In this document: piece after piece, positions 37,061-46,790 of the stretch
Position numbering within the stretch: the stretch's first letter is position 1
Layout: every line of letters begins with the position of its first letter
From: Candidatus Melainabacteria bacterium
GTDB taxonomy: Bacteria > Cyanobacteriota > Vampirovibrionia > Obscuribacterales > Obscuribacteraceae
Assembly (NCBI GenBank): GCA_003963305.1
Contig: RXJR01000038.1
Coordinates: 1-64,000, forward strand
Reading direction: 5' to 3'
DNA: 64,000 bases
The notes under the pieces: generated by a model
What the model saw: the letters and a program-made list of their open reading frames with translations, nothing else
Told to the model about the DNA's origin: nothing
Databases searched by the model: none
Translations under genes and position numbers: made by a program

Positions 37061-37143
37061 ACGGCAAGATAAGACGTTGTTCAGGTAAACGCGCATGTAA
37101 AGCGGGTTCCGAACATACAAATGCCGGTCCGAGGTAACCTAAC

Positions 37144-37428
37144 ATGCCACTAGTAAAAGACAGAGTCGGGAAAATCCGTCAACATGACGAGAGATTCTAT
37201 TTAAGCATCCTCTCGGAAAGCGAGACAGGAAGCTGGGTTTTAACGCTGCCACCTCTACTATCGGCTCACCAAGCCGAGCTGGAGCAAATGCTAGGCAGAG
37301 TCTTTTCTGGTCGTCCAAGCTCAAAAGAAAATTTTGCGCTTGCACAACAAATGTCCATGAACTGGTGCTTCTCCAAGTGCAAGCAATTCGGCAAGCAACT
37401 GGAAGAGTGCTGGAGCGAAGCAGTCTGA
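37144..37428 (+). CDS. Small protein of unknown function
   Basis: A 94-residue soluble protein, starting at ATG 37144 with GAGG nine bases upstream and a likely promoter at 37031-37060. The N-terminal part looks beta-rich (RFYLSILSESETGSWVLTLPPLL), and the C-terminal part is helical with two cysteines (NWCFSKCKQFGKQLEECW, three Cys in all). No family was recognised. It converges with gyrA; a hairpin (TCATGCG with CGCATGA, 37452-37473) lies just after its stop. Confidence 0.68.
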   Translation: MPLVKDRVGKIRQHDERFYLSILSESETGSWVLTLPPLLSAHQAELEQMLGRVFSGRPSSKENFALAQQMSMNWCFSKCKQFGKQLEECWSEAV

Positions 37429-37544
37429 GCCCATCATAAAATCGAACCCAATCATGCGATCTTCAGCGCATGAAGACCACCTGCTAAGAGCAAGCTGACC
37501 AATCCGTTCCCTGGTCCAGCTGATGCGCTATCGGGCAGATGAAC

Positions 37545-40106
37545 CTAGGCTTCCGCCGAAGGCTCGCTATCATCCGACAAGCTTTCTGCGTCAGGCTCAA
37601 CAAGCGGTGTGACAGAAACGACCTGGTCGTCTTCGCCCAGCTGCTGGATGCGTACGCCTGTCGCCATGCGTCCTTGCGAACTGATGTCGTCTGTCAATTG
37701 ACGGACCACGATACCGTTCATGGTGGCAATCATGACCTCATCCTTCTCTTTGACGACGCGCAGCGCAGCCAATCTCGAAGCAGCATTCTTGAACTTGGTA
37801 CCAATCAGACCGATACCGCCGCGACCTTGTTGACGGAACTCGTCAAGTTTGACGCGCTTACCGAAACCGTCAGTGGTGACGACAAGCACGTGAGACTCGC
37901 CTTCTGTGCCGGGTTCTATGACATCAAATCCAACGATCTTGTCGCCTTCGCGCAGAGTAATGGCACGTACACCACGAGCTGAACGTCCCATCGGACGCAA
38001 CTCTTCTTCGCTGTAGCGAATACACATACCGTCGCCTGTGCCGATCAGCACATCCGCCTTTCCACTGGAAGGGCGAACCCAACCCAGCTCATCGCCTTCA
38101 TTGAGCGTGATGGCGATAATACCGCTCTTGCGAATGCTGGCAAAGTCAGACATCTGCACCTTCTTGATGAATGCCTTGTGCGTGAGCATGATCAAGTAGC
38201 TGTCTTCAGAGAAAGTAGAGACTGGAATAACAGTCGTCACACTTTCGTCTTGCCCGATCGGCAGCAGATTGACGAGAGCCAGTCCGCGTGCAGTTCTTCC
38301 GCCTTCAGGCAGATCCATTACTTCAAGCGAGTAGACAGTTCCCTTGGTTGTGAAGACAAGCAAGCGATCGTGCATCTTGGCTGTGAAGAAGTGCTGGAGA
38401 TCATCTTCCTCTCTTGTTTTCACGCCCGTTACGCCACGAGTATTACGACGCTGCTTCTTGAACGTATCAAGCGGCATACGCTTGATATAGTCCTGCTTGG
38501 TGATGAAAATCGCCATGGCATCGTTAGGCGTCAGGTCTTTGGACGAGAGCTGCTCATAAGAACCTTCAATCTTTGTGCGACGAGGATCTTTCTTTTCGCC
38601 GCCATATTTTTCGCGAATGGCGAGCAATTCTTCTTTGATGATATTCAACACGAGTTGACGATCAGCAAGAATCTTCTTGTACTCGGCAATCTTGAGCAGA
38701 ATCTCGTCATATTCAGCCTGCGTCTTGCCACGTTCTAATCCTGTCAGGCGGCGCAGTTGCATTTCGAGAATCGCATTCGCTTGCGCTTCATCCAACTTGA
38801 AGGCGGTGATGAGAGCCTGACGTGCTTCGTCTGTGCTGTCTGCCTTGCGAATAGTGGCGATGACCTTATCGATATTTTCCAGCGCCTTGAGATAGCCTTC
38901 CAGGATGTGGGCTCTCTGCTCGGCTTTTTCAAGTAAATAACGAGTGCGGCGTGTAACTACTTCAATGCGGTGATCGATGAATTCTTGCAGCATGTCGGAC
39001 AGGCCAAGAGTTCTTGGCTCGAACGAATAGCCGCCCTTCGAGTTCATCTTTCGTACAAGCGCAAGAGTGTTGACAGGGAACGACTGCTGCAACTGCGAAT
39101 GTTTGTAGAGGTTGTTGAGAACAATTTCCGGATGCGCGTCGCGCTTTAACTCGAGCACAACACGAATACCATTGCGATCGGTTTCGTCTGTCAGGTCTGA
39201 GATGCCACCCAACTTGTCTTCTCGAACGAGATCTGCGACACGCTTTGTGAAAGCCTCTGGACCGATCATATATGGAAGAGACGTGACAACAATTGCCATA
39301 CGCGTCTGACGACCGCCACGACCTTCGATCTGCTCGATTGTGGCCACACCTCGAACTGGTATCGAGCCGCGTCCGGTTGTGTAGGCTTCAACAATGCCGT
39401 CAGTTCCCATAATTACGCCGCCCATTGGGAAATCCGGGCCTTTGATCCACTCCATCAATTCGACGGATGACAACTCATGGTTATCAATCTTGGCGATTGT
39501 GCCATCAATGATTTCAGTCAAGTTGTGCGGAGGAATGTTAGTGGCCATTCCAACTGCGATTCCGGCAGAACCATTGAGCAAAAGAGCTGGAATGCGCGCC
39601 GGCAGAACACTTGGCTCCATACGGCTTTCGTCGAAATTGCCGCGCATGTCGACAGTTTCGCTCTCGATATCGCGCAGCATTTCTTCTGCCATCGGCGCCA
39701 ATCGGCATTCCGTATAACGCATGGCAGCCGGTGGATTATCAAGGTCACCGAAGTTTCCATGCCCGTCCACGAGCACATAGCGGCTGGCACTCGGTTGAGC
39801 AAGACGCACCAGAGCTTCGTAAATAGCGGAGTCGCCATGCGGGTGGAAGTTACCCATGACTTCACCGACCACCTTGGCAGACTTTCTGTATTTAGCACCA
39901 GGATTCAGGTTGAGCTCGTACATACCGTAGATGATGCGGCGATGCACCGGCTTCAAACCGTCACGAACGTCTGGAATGGCGCGGCTAATGATGACTGACA
40001 TTGCGTAGTCGATGAACGACCGGCGCATTTCATCTCTCACTTCGATGGTGACGATACGCTCGCCGCCGGCTCCTCCGCCCGGTGTGGAAGGTGGTTGGCT
40101 GCTCAC
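37545..40106 (-). CDS. gyrA: DNA gyrase subunit A
   Basis: The DNA-cutting subunit of gyrase, 853 residues. The catalytic tyrosine is Tyr131 (AAMRYTE). The quinolone-determining loop reads [12 protein letters not shown] with Ser93 and Glu97, the usual sensitive-type residues. The C-terminal beta-pinwheel includes the GyrA box at 552-558, QRRNTRG, against the classical QRRGGKG; this supports gyrase rather than topoisomerase IV. The start is GTG 40106 with GAGGAG eight bases upstream. The acidic tail ([17 protein letters not shown]) is typical. gyrB is not in the window. Confidence 0.95.
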   Translation of the reverse strand: MSSQPPSTPGGGAGGERIVTIEVRDEMRRSFIDYAMSVIISRAIPDVRDGLKPVHRRIIYGMYELNLNPGAKYRKSAKVVGEVMGNFHPHGDSAIYEALVRLAQPSASRYVLVDGHGNFGDLDNPPAAMRYTECRLAPMAEEMLRDIESETVDMRGNFDESRMEPSVLPARIPALLLNGSAGIAVGMATNIPPHNLTEIIDGTIAKIDNHELSSVELMEWIKGPDFPMGGVIMGTDGIVEAYTTGRGSIPVRGVATIEQIEGRGGRQTRMAIVVTSLPYMIGPEAFTKRVADLVREDKLGGISDLTDETDRNGIRVVLELKRDAHPEIVLNNLYKHSQLQQSFPVNTLALVRKMNSKGGYSFEPRTLGLSDMLQEFIDHRIEVVTRRTRYLLEKAEQRAHILEGYLKALENIDKVIATIRKADSTDEARQALITAFKLDEAQANAILEMQLRRLTGLERGKTQAEYDEILLKIAEYKKILADRQLVLNIIKEELLAIREKYGGEKKDPRRTKIEGSYEQLSSKDLTPNDAMAIFITKQDYIKRMPLDTFKKQRRNTRGVTGVKTREEDDLQHFFTAKMHDRLLVFTTKGTVYSLEVMDLPEGGRTARGLALVNLLPIGQDESVTTVIPVSTFSEDSYLIMLTHKAFIKKVQMSDFASIRKSGIIAITLNEGDELGWVRPSSGKADVLIGTGDGMCIRYSEEELRPMGRSARGVRAITLREGDKIVGFDVIEPGTEGESHVLVVTTDGFGKRVKLDEFRQQGRGGIGLIGTKFKNAASRLAALRVVKEKDEVMIATMNGIVVRQLTDDISSQGRMATGVRIQQLGEDDQVVSVTPLVEPDAESLSDDSEPSAEA

Positions 40107-40468
40107 TAATGATGCTCCTCAGGTTGCGACAAACGGATAACCGATGGATATACGACACATCCTACGGTCAATCGGAAAGGCTGAATTTTACTGGCTTTCA
40201 ATCAAGCTCAGGCGACAAAACCCAACCAAGGTAAATTATAACACGCAGAGCTGATCAGCTTGTGAAGCGGGTTTCAGCCAAAATTTGCTTGTCAAAAGAT
40301 GGGCGATTGCGCCAGTGCATAAGATGCTTCTAAGCCTGTCATGAGGCTCTCATTCAAGTCGTGCCAGATTGTCACAAGAGAGCCCTGATTGCTTGGAGGC
40401 GCCACTTTCATCACGTAATATAGATGGGGCACAGCGGTGTGCGCTCCAGGAGGTTTGTGTAAGTCATT
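40107..40468. other. Divergent gyrA/lysS intergenic region
   Basis: A 362-base region with a gyrA promoter (40235-40243) and a 12-base palindrome AGCTGATCAGCT (40249-40260) just upstream of it, a possible operator. Toward lysS an AGGAGG (40448-40453) stands 15 bases before the ATG. No gene or RNA was recognised. Confidence 0.5.
40235..40243 (-). promoter_or_regulatory. Extended -10 promoter of gyrA
   Basis: On the minus strand TGTTATAAT forms a perfect extended -10 element, about 130 bases upstream of the gyrA start. The -35 region is poor, as is usual with extended -10 promoters. Confidence 0.5.
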
Positions 40469-41980
40469 ATGGAATTTGACGGCGATTCACGATTGCGTGC
40501 AGAAAGGCTCAGAAAGCTGCGAGAACTTCGCGAGCAAGGCGTCAATCCATACCCATACAAGTATTCGCGCACACACCGCAACCAGGAGCTGCAGGAAAAA
40601 TACAAAGACCTGCCTAACGATACCGAAACAGAAGATGTTGTCAGCGTTTGCGGTCGCATCATGAATGAACGCAATACCTGGATGTTTGTCGACGTTTTTG
40701 ATGAATCCGGGAAAATTCAGCTCTTTTGCCACAAACAAAATCTTCCTGAAGCTGAGTTGAAGCGCCTGCGCCTCCTTGACAAAGGAGATTTCATCGGCGC
40801 CACCGGCACTATTCGCCGCACAAAACAGGGCGAAATCTCAGTCAAAGTGACTAAATACGAAGTGCTGGCAAAATCGCTTCAGCCACTTCCTGACAGCTGG
40901 GACGGCTTCAAAGATGTCGAGCAGCGATATCGTCAGCGCTATGTGGACATGATCATGCACCCGTCGGTGCGTGAAAATTTCCGCACGAGAGCGCTGGCAA
41001 TCAGATACATTCGCAATTTCCTGGACGAGCGTGGTTGCCTGGAAATCGAGACACCTGTTTTGCAGGTGGAAGCAGGCGGTGCGGACGCACGTCCATTCAT
41101 CACGCACCATAACGCCCTGGACCTCGAACTCTACTTGCGCATCGCCACCGAGCTACACCTGAAAAGGTTGATTATCGGCGGTTTTGAGCGAGTCTACGAA
41201 ATCGGCAGAATCTTCCGCAATGAAGGATTGAGCACACGGCACAATCCTGAATTCACCATGATGGAGATGTACTGGGCTTACGGCGATTACAACGAACTCA
41301 TGGATCTGACCGAGGAGATGGTTCGCGGATTGGCGATGCATCTGACCGGTTCCACAAAAATCAAATATCAAAATACAACTATCGACTTCGGGCAAAAATG
41401 GCGCCGTCTCTCTATGACACAAGCGATCAAAGACGCCACCGGACTCGATGTCAAAGCGATCAAAGATTATGACGAGATGCGCGATACCGCCATCAAAATG
41501 GGCATCGAACTCAAGCACGAAGACTCTCGCGGCGCCATCATCAACGCTATCTTCGAAGCGAAGTGCGAAGCAGCGCTCATACAACCGACATTCTTGATCG
41601 ACTACCCGGTCGAAATCTCACCTCTGACAAAAGCGCATCGCCGCAACCGTGACGAGGTAGAACGATTCGAAGTATTCGTCTTCGGACGAGAACTGGCAAA
41701 CGGATACAGTGAGCTGACAGATCCCGAAGATCAGCGCTCGCGCCTGGAACTTCAAGCTCTTAAAAAAGCCGCCGGCAATGAGGAAGCGATGCCGCTCGAC
41801 CTCGATTTCATTACCGCCATGGAATATGGAATGCCGCCCACGATGGGAATCGGAATCGGTATAGACAGGCTCGTCATGCTGCTTACTGACTCCGCATCGA
41901 TTAGAGACGTGATTGCGTTTCCTACCATGAAACCGCTCCACAAAGAGAAGGATGACGACGAGCGCACGCAGAAATCATGA
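40469..41980 (+). CDS. lysS: Lysyl-tRNA synthetase, class II
   Basis: A 503-residue enzyme that charges tRNA-Lys. The N-terminal OB-fold anticodon domain (about 55-155, starting VVSVCGRIMNERN) is followed by the class II catalytic core: motif 1 (NFLDERGCLEIETPVL), motif 2 (RIFRNEGLSTRHNPEFTMMEMY) and motif 3 (GIGIGIDRLVMLL). Length is normal. An in-frame TAA at 40460 limits the start to ATG 40469, and the AGGAGG upstream is unusually far away (15 bases). The stop overlaps the next gene's start (ATGA). Confidence 0.96.
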   Translation: MEFDGDSRLRAERLRKLRELREQGVNPYPYKYSRTHRNQELQEKYKDLPNDTETEDVVSVCGRIMNERNTWMFVDVFDESGKIQLFCHKQNLPEAELKRLRLLDKGDFIGATGTIRRTKQGEISVKVTKYEVLAKSLQPLPDSWDGFKDVEQRYRQRYVDMIMHPSVRENFRTRALAIRYIRNFLDERGCLEIETPVLQVEAGGADARPFITHHNALDLELYLRIATELHLKRLIIGGFERVYEIGRIFRNEGLSTRHNPEFTMMEMYWAYGDYNELMDLTEEMVRGLAMHLTGSTKIKYQNTTIDFGQKWRRLSMTQAIKDATGLDVKAIKDYDEMRDTAIKMGIELKHEDSRGAIINAIFEAKCEAALIQPTFLIDYPVEISPLTKAHRRNRDEVERFEVFVFGRELANGYSELTDPEDQRSRLELQALKKAAGNEEAMPLDLDFITAMEYGMPPTMGIGIGIDRLVMLLTDSASIRDVIAFPTMKPLHKEKDDDERTQKS

Positions 41981-42471
41981 GTCTGATTCGTCTCTACGTT
42001 CGCCACGAACGCTTGATTTTGCCTACCGTTGCTGAGACGGAAGCTGGTTTTTACGTCGACATGGAACCAATCGACGTGTTCGAAATTCACGACATCGAAC
42101 AGTGGCGCAACGAGCTCTATCTGCGACTGGTGCACGGCAACCCGCTTGTGCCAACACCTGAGCGCTCCGACGACCCGGGCTCGGCCATACTAGAGAAGCT
42201 GAACATTGCGAAGTGGTCGACGTTCGAAACAAGCGCGATCATGTACACCATCCACATCGGCGGCAGATACATTTCAGTCTACAGAACCGGCAAAGGCGCT
42301 GACGGTATGTGGACGCAAGACAACACGGACTTGCGCCAATTCGCCAGTCGCACGCCTTTGAGCTGGATTGCCCTCGCTGTGGCAGAGGACGTCATAAAAC
42401 AGCCAGAGGCCAACCGCCCTAAAACGAGTTTGATGCTGGCACCACCGGCGAAACCAGAAGCAAAATCATAA
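41977..42471 (+). CDS. Unknown protein translationally coupled to lysS
   Basis: A 164-residue soluble protein. Its ATG overlaps the lysS TGA (ATGA), so it is probably co-translated. Visible stretches such as YVDMEPIDVFEIHDIEQWRNELYLRL and YTIHIGGRYISVYRTGKG suggest an alpha/beta fold, with a Pro/Lys-rich tail. No family was recognised. Its last six bases overlap the end of the convergent gene at 42466-43047. Confidence 0.72.
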   Translation: MSLIRLYVRHERLILPTVAETEAGFYVDMEPIDVFEIHDIEQWRNELYLRLVHGNPLVPTPERSDDPGSAILEKLNIAKWSTFETSAIMYTIHIGGRYISVYRTGKGADGMWTQDNTDLRQFASRTPLSWIALAVAEDVIKQPEANRPKTSLMLAPPAKPEAKS

Positions 42472-43047
42472 GCTCATCGCTTCGATAGCCAGATCACCGG
42501 CTAGAACGAAAGGATCATCAGCGGCAAGATAGTTTTGAGACTTGATATGCCAGAGAATTCGCTGTAGTTGAATGGGCAGAAGCTCGTTTTGCTGAAAAGA
42601 AAAAATCGATGCACCAATAAGCACTCGCGCTTCGGTTTCTGTGAGCGGTTCGAAGAGCAATTGAATGTCTTCAGGCGGCACTTCGCCTGTCGTTAGAAGC
42701 GCTCGACAGGCACGCCCCAACTCAGGTGAAAGTGCAGATTCCTGACCGGGAATGGAAGCAGCAATGCGCAAAAGGTGAATAAGGTCGCTCAGGTCGCCCG
42801 TCTCCCGAGCCCGCTTGACCAGCTCGATAATTTGCCAGGCCTTGATTTTGAACTGCTCCTCTAAAGCAGCGGCAACGGACTGGTCGATATTCGAGGCGTT
42901 GGTCAATTCACCTATGCGCGCGCAGTAATAAGAAAGAATGCCATCCTCGCTCAAATCTGCACCAAGCGGCAGCAACTCCAGAAAGAGCGCCTCAGCTCCT
43001 TCATACTGGTTGAGCAATAAAGCCGACTGCTGTTCAGTTAGCGCCAT
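42466..43047 (-). CDS. Helical protein of unknown function
   Basis: A 193-residue protein, almost entirely helical and acidic, with no signal peptide or membrane segment. Repeated Leu/Ala/Glu-rich stretches (LLNQYEGAEALFLELLPLG, LIHLLRIAASIPGQESALS) might be a helical-repeat fold. It overlaps the convergent lysS-coupled gene by six bases. No family was recognised. Confidence 0.68.
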   Translation of the reverse strand: MALTEQQSALLLNQYEGAEALFLELLPLGADLSEDGILSYYCARIGELTNASNIDQSVAAALEEQFKIKAWQIIELVKRARETGDLSDLIHLLRIAASIPGQESALSPELGRACRALLTTGEVPPEDIQLLFEPLTETEARVLIGASIFSFQQNELLPIQLQRILWHIKSQNYLAADDPFVLAGDLAIEAMSL

Positions 43048-43282
43048 TTGGTAATCAGATGCCTCGCCTACACTCCTATTTTAGATCGCGCCGGAGTTAC
43101 CGGTGCAGCAAGCAAGCAAATGCGTTCAGCGTTCGCTGAATCTGTCATGGCAGTATGCTTTAGCGCCTTACGCCGCTCTGCATGAAAGAGCGATTATGTG
43201 TCGTTTGATGAAGTTGCATGCTACCATCATCGGGAAATGCCTGCTGGTGACAGGTTCCGTCTATCAAAGAGGACGTTTGTCA

Positions 43283-44449
43283 ATGAGTGTCTACCTGGAC
43301 AATAGTGCGACCACACGTGTCAGAGATGAAGTGCTTGAGGCGATGCAGCCTTACCTGACCGACAAATGGGGCAACCCTTCCTCCATTCATCGACTCGGTC
43401 GACAGGCCAGAGCAGCCATTGAAGCAGCAAGGCAACAAATAGCCGACTTGATAGGCGCCCAACCGGCCGAGATTCACTTCACACCGGCCGGCACATACAG
43501 CAACAATGTCGCCCTGCTCGGTCGAGCCAGATTTGTCGAAGAGAACAAGCTGGGTCGGCACTTGATTACGTCATGCATCGAACACTCATCAGGACTTGGT
43601 CCCTCCAAGCATCTGGCAGCACGCGGCTGGAAGGTCACTTACCTGCACGTAGACAAAGAAGGCTTCGTTGATCTCGATGAACTGCGCGCCTCTCTCTCAG
43701 ACGAAACCAGCATGATCTCGCTCATGTACGCCAACAACGAAGTCGGCACGGTGCAACCAATCGAGGAAATCGCGAGAATTGCTCAAGAACGGAATATCTT
43801 TTATCACACTGACGCAGTGCAAGCGGCAGGAAAGATCAAACTAGACGTGACAAAGTTGCCCGTTCAAACCATGAGTTTGTCGGGTCACAAATTCCACGCC
43901 CCTAAAGGAATAGGCATTCTCTACATTCGAAAAGATGCACCGATTCTGCCAATTATTTTTGGCGGTGGTCAGGAGAAAGGAGTTTTCCCCGGCACAGAAA
44001 ATCTGGCCAGCATTGTCGGCATCGGGAAAGCGGCCGAGCTGGCCGCCCAAAATCTGGAAGAGAATTCAAAAAAACTACGTGCCATTCAAGAAGTCATGAT
44101 TGCTCGATTGACCCGCGAAGAGTGTGTCAAATTGACGGGCGCAAAAAATTTAGATAAGCGAATTCCCGGACACGTCAGCGTCATCGTGCACGGCACAGTC
44201 GGCGAACAACTGGTGAACGATGCCGACTTCAAGGGCATCTGCATATCAAGCGTTTCAGCATGTTCTTCAAGTGGAGTTGATCCATCGCACGTCCTCAGCT
44301 GCATTGGTTTCCCCAGAGAAGAAGTAATGGGCTCGGCGCGCATCACAGCAGGTTGCTTCAATACCCTGGAAGAATGCGAAAAGGCAGCTGATGTCCTGGC
44401 GCAATTGTTTGTCAAACGTGCTGCAAAAAATACTGTAGCGGCTGTCTGA
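43283..44449 (+). CDS. Cysteine desulfurase family protein (NifS/IscS-like)
   Basis: A 388-residue class V PLP aminotransferase-fold enzyme that likely removes sulfur from cysteine. YLDNSATT starts it, the cofactor lysine is in SLSGHKFHAPKGIG, and the nucleophilic cysteine is in SVSACSSSGVDPSHVL. Several usually fixed motifs differ: SGGTESN reads PAGTYSN, and the GTEN loop reads GVFPGTEN. ATG 43283 with GAGGA about nine bases upstream gives family length; the frame runs on upstream to 43103 without support. It could serve Fe-S assembly or tRNA thiolation. No iscU-like gene adjoins it. Confidence 0.85.
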   Translation: MSVYLDNSATTRVRDEVLEAMQPYLTDKWGNPSSIHRLGRQARAAIEAARQQIADLIGAQPAEIHFTPAGTYSNNVALLGRARFVEENKLGRHLITSCIEHSSGLGPSKHLAARGWKVTYLHVDKEGFVDLDELRASLSDETSMISLMYANNEVGTVQPIEEIARIAQERNIFYHTDAVQAAGKIKLDVTKLPVQTMSLSGHKFHAPKGIGILYIRKDAPILPIIFGGGQEKGVFPGTENLASIVGIGKAAELAAQNLEENSKKLRAIQEVMIARLTREECVKLTGAKNLDKRIPGHVSVIVHGTVGEQLVNDADFKGICISSVSACSSSGVDPSHVLSCIGFPREEVMGSARITAGCFNTLEECEKAADVLAQLFVKRAAKNTVAAV

Positions 44450-44473
44450 TCCAAACACTAAAGAGATCACCGT

Positions 44474-45967
44474 TTGCGACTGGCACAACTAAAACCTGCA
44501 AATCTGACTATTGGTCAAAAAGGTTGGATTCTGATTGCCATTCCGCTCGGTTTCGAGATTCTCATTGCCGCATCATTGTGGTTTATGTTCCTGCAAGCTG
44601 AACATAAGGCAGTGCAGTTGTCGCATTCACGTGACATCATTTTGAAGCTGGGGCACCTTTCTTCGTCGCTTCTTGAAGCAAGCGGCAACATGCTCACGTT
44701 CGCTTACTCGGGTCGCCCAGGGCTGGTGGAAGCCAGTCGCAAAGCCGAAGATACCTGCCTGCGAAATATGGCCACGCTTATGCAATTTGCTCGCGATGAC
44801 AATCGCGACATCAACGAATATGCGCGCCTGGAAAAATCTCTAAACGGTGCCATTCAACTGCTGCGTAGCTACGAGCATCGTGACGAAAGCGTTGGCATGC
44901 TTGCAAACGTGGGAGAACTGCGCAAACAGCTCGAATCGGTGCATCGCGAATTCAAAGGCATCGTTCAGCATATAAGCGACATAGAAAAGCAAATCGAACT
45001 GCAAGAGAATGATGCAGACCAACAGTTAAAAGCAAATATTCAATATCTGCTCATCTCTTTTATCGCCGCAAGCGTAGTTATTTCCGCACTGCTAGCCAGA
45101 TTCTTCTTTTCAAATATCGCCGATAGATTAAACAAAATCGAGGAGAATTCACGTCGCATCGGTCATCGCGTCGAGCTACAACCGGCACTGACGGGAGATG
45201 ATGAACTGGCAAAACTTGATCGCAGTCTTCACAAAGCGGCTGAAGATCTGGCTGCGGCCGAATCAAAAAAGCAACTGATGGTAGCGATGATCAGCCATGA
45301 TCTTCGCTCGCCCTTACTGTCACTGCAGGGGACGCTGGCATTACTCCTGGCGGGCACATGCGGTACCATCCCCGAAAAAGCTCAAGCCCGGGTACAAAAG
45401 GCTGAACGCAGCCTGGAGAGATTGATCTCGATGATCTCAGACTTTCTTGATCTGGAAAAATTCAGCGCATCAGATGCTGTAATGAGTTTGCAGATGAGGA
45501 GAGTGAAGATGCAGAAGGTGTTCGAAGAAGCGAAGATGGCGGTAGAGAACCTTGCCACGGAGCGCTCCATAGACATCGTCTGCACCGGCGAAGAGACTGA
45601 GTTGAGCGTGGATTTGAACTTGATGATTCGATTGCTGACGAACTTATTGTCGAACGCAATCAAATTTTCACCACCAAATTCAAAGATCGAAGTAGCCGCT
45701 GGTCTGGAAACCACCGACGCTTTTATCACAGTCACCGACCATGGCACCGGCATCGAGGCGAAATCTCTGGACACGCTCTTTGAACCATTTGTTCAGACGC
45801 AAGAAGGTGCTGAAAAGGACAACAGTTCAGGACTTGGACTCGCAGTCTGCCGTGAGATTGCAAGAAAACACCAGGGCGAAATCTCCGTGCGAAGTAAACT
45901 TGGCGTCGGCACGGTTTTCAGAGTGACGATTCCGCAACTAAAAGGAGATGAGCAATGTCGATCATAA
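44474..45967 (+). CDS. Membrane sensor histidine kinase
   Basis: A 497-residue hybrid-free sensor kinase. Two membrane helices (about 17-40 and 190-213) enclose a helical four-helix-bundle-like periplasmic sensor. A HAMP-like linker leads to the dimerisation domain with His275 (AMISHDLRSPLLSLQG), then the ATPase domain with the N box (LLTNLLSNAIKFSPP), G1 (DHGTGI) and G2 (SSGLGLAVCREI). TTG 44474 is the start in use here; no better one is near. It overlaps the following exported-protein gene by 13 bases. No regulator gene adjoins it. Confidence 0.87.
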   Translation: MRLAQLKPANLTIGQKGWILIAIPLGFEILIAASLWFMFLQAEHKAVQLSHSRDIILKLGHLSSSLLEASGNMLTFAYSGRPGLVEASRKAEDTCLRNMATLMQFARDDNRDINEYARLEKSLNGAIQLLRSYEHRDESVGMLANVGELRKQLESVHREFKGIVQHISDIEKQIELQENDADQQLKANIQYLLISFIAASVVISALLARFFFSNIADRLNKIEENSRRIGHRVELQPALTGDDELAKLDRSLHKAAEDLAAAESKKQLMVAMISHDLRSPLLSLQGTLALLLAGTCGTIPEKAQARVQKAERSLERLISMISDFLDLEKFSASDAVMSLQMRRVKMQKVFEEAKMAVENLATERSIDIVCTGEETELSVDLNLMIRLLTNLLSNAIKFSPPNSKIEVAAGLETTDAFITVTDHGTGIEAKSLDTLFEPFVQTQEGAEKDNSSGLGLAVCREIARKHQGEISVRSKLGVGTVFRVTIPQLKGDEQCRS

Positions 45968-46659
45968 AAACTATAAAAGCGTTGATACCAGCAGTGATCG
46001 GCGAAGCGTCGGATATCGGTATAGCATCGGTTATTGGTGCAGCGTCGTTTCTCGGCTCAGCAATACTAATGCCGAATCCGGCTTATGCTCAGCAGCCGGC
46101 TGTTGTGGAAGGCACCTATAAAGTCAACGCCACTAGCGGTGCCACCGCATTATTCACGAAGACACAAGGAGTCGACAAAATTTACAGCATCGGCAAAACA
46201 AAGATGAAAGCCTTGCTGATCAATCCTGGTGGACAGGGACAGTTGGCCGCAGCCGATTTGAATTTCGTACTGATAGGAAATCCCAACAGACCAACCGACG
46301 GGCTATTTAGCCGTTTCGAATTTCCAATTTCCCAGAACTCGACAACAGCTGTAGATGGAGTGATGACAGAACTCTACTTTCGAGATGCCGATAATCCCAA
46401 CGTGCCGATTTATCGAAAGTACGACAGTTTCTCCGACTTTCCCAAGTATCCGCTTAACTTGTTGCCGGACGGAAATGCATTACTCGGATATTTCTACCTG
46501 CACCCCTCAGACCTGGGTTTTGCTGACCCCAGCAAAATAAGCTTGAAGGAAGTCAAATTCACGCTCCAAAAACCAGGACAATTGTCAATTTTGGACAGCA
46601 GTTTCCAGGTCGCCGGCGAAACAACAATTACGAAAAACAGAATCGATCTCTCCAACTAA
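45955..46659 (+). CDS. Exported protein of unknown function
   Basis: A 234-residue protein with a long signal peptide ending in MPNPAYA-QQP (cleavage near residue 46). The mature part is beta-rich (VEGTYKVNATSGATALFTKT, ISLKEVKFTLQKPGQLSIL) and without known domains. Its ATG lies inside the last codons of the histidine kinase gene, so the two are probably translated together. It may be sensed or regulated by that kinase, but this is inference. Confidence 0.7.
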   Translation: MSIIKTIKALIPAVIGEASDIGIASVIGAASFLGSAILMPNPAYAQQPAVVEGTYKVNATSGATALFTKTQGVDKIYSIGKTKMKALLINPGGQGQLAAADLNFVLIGNPNRPTDGLFSRFEFPISQNSTTAVDGVMTELYFRDADNPNVPIYRKYDSFSDFPKYPLNLLPDGNALLGYFYLHPSDLGFADPSKISLKEVKFTLQKPGQLSILDSSFQVAGETTITKNRIDLSN

Positions 46660-46790
46660 CCCGAACAATCCATTCAAGCCTAGCTATCGAATCACCGAAA
46701 TCGAGCCGGAATCGAACCGGCAATTCAGATTTAGAGCAACAACCAAAATCGAGTTGTCGCTATCTCAATAGTCCCAATCATCTGTAAAGA

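Larger units (their letters stand above)
36669..37143. other. Intergenic region with terminator, palindromic repeats and a promoter
   Basis: This 475-base stretch holds the response-regulator terminator (36691-36718), two palindromic repeat copies (36737-36827) and a likely promoter (37031-37060) for the 94-residue gene. The part between 36830 and 37030 shows no other structure I can support. Confidence 0.6.

Noticed and set aside
46705-46721. GCCGG/CCGGC hairpin between the exported protein gene and cysE
   Set aside because: Stem of only five pairs and no T-run; too weak to call a terminator.
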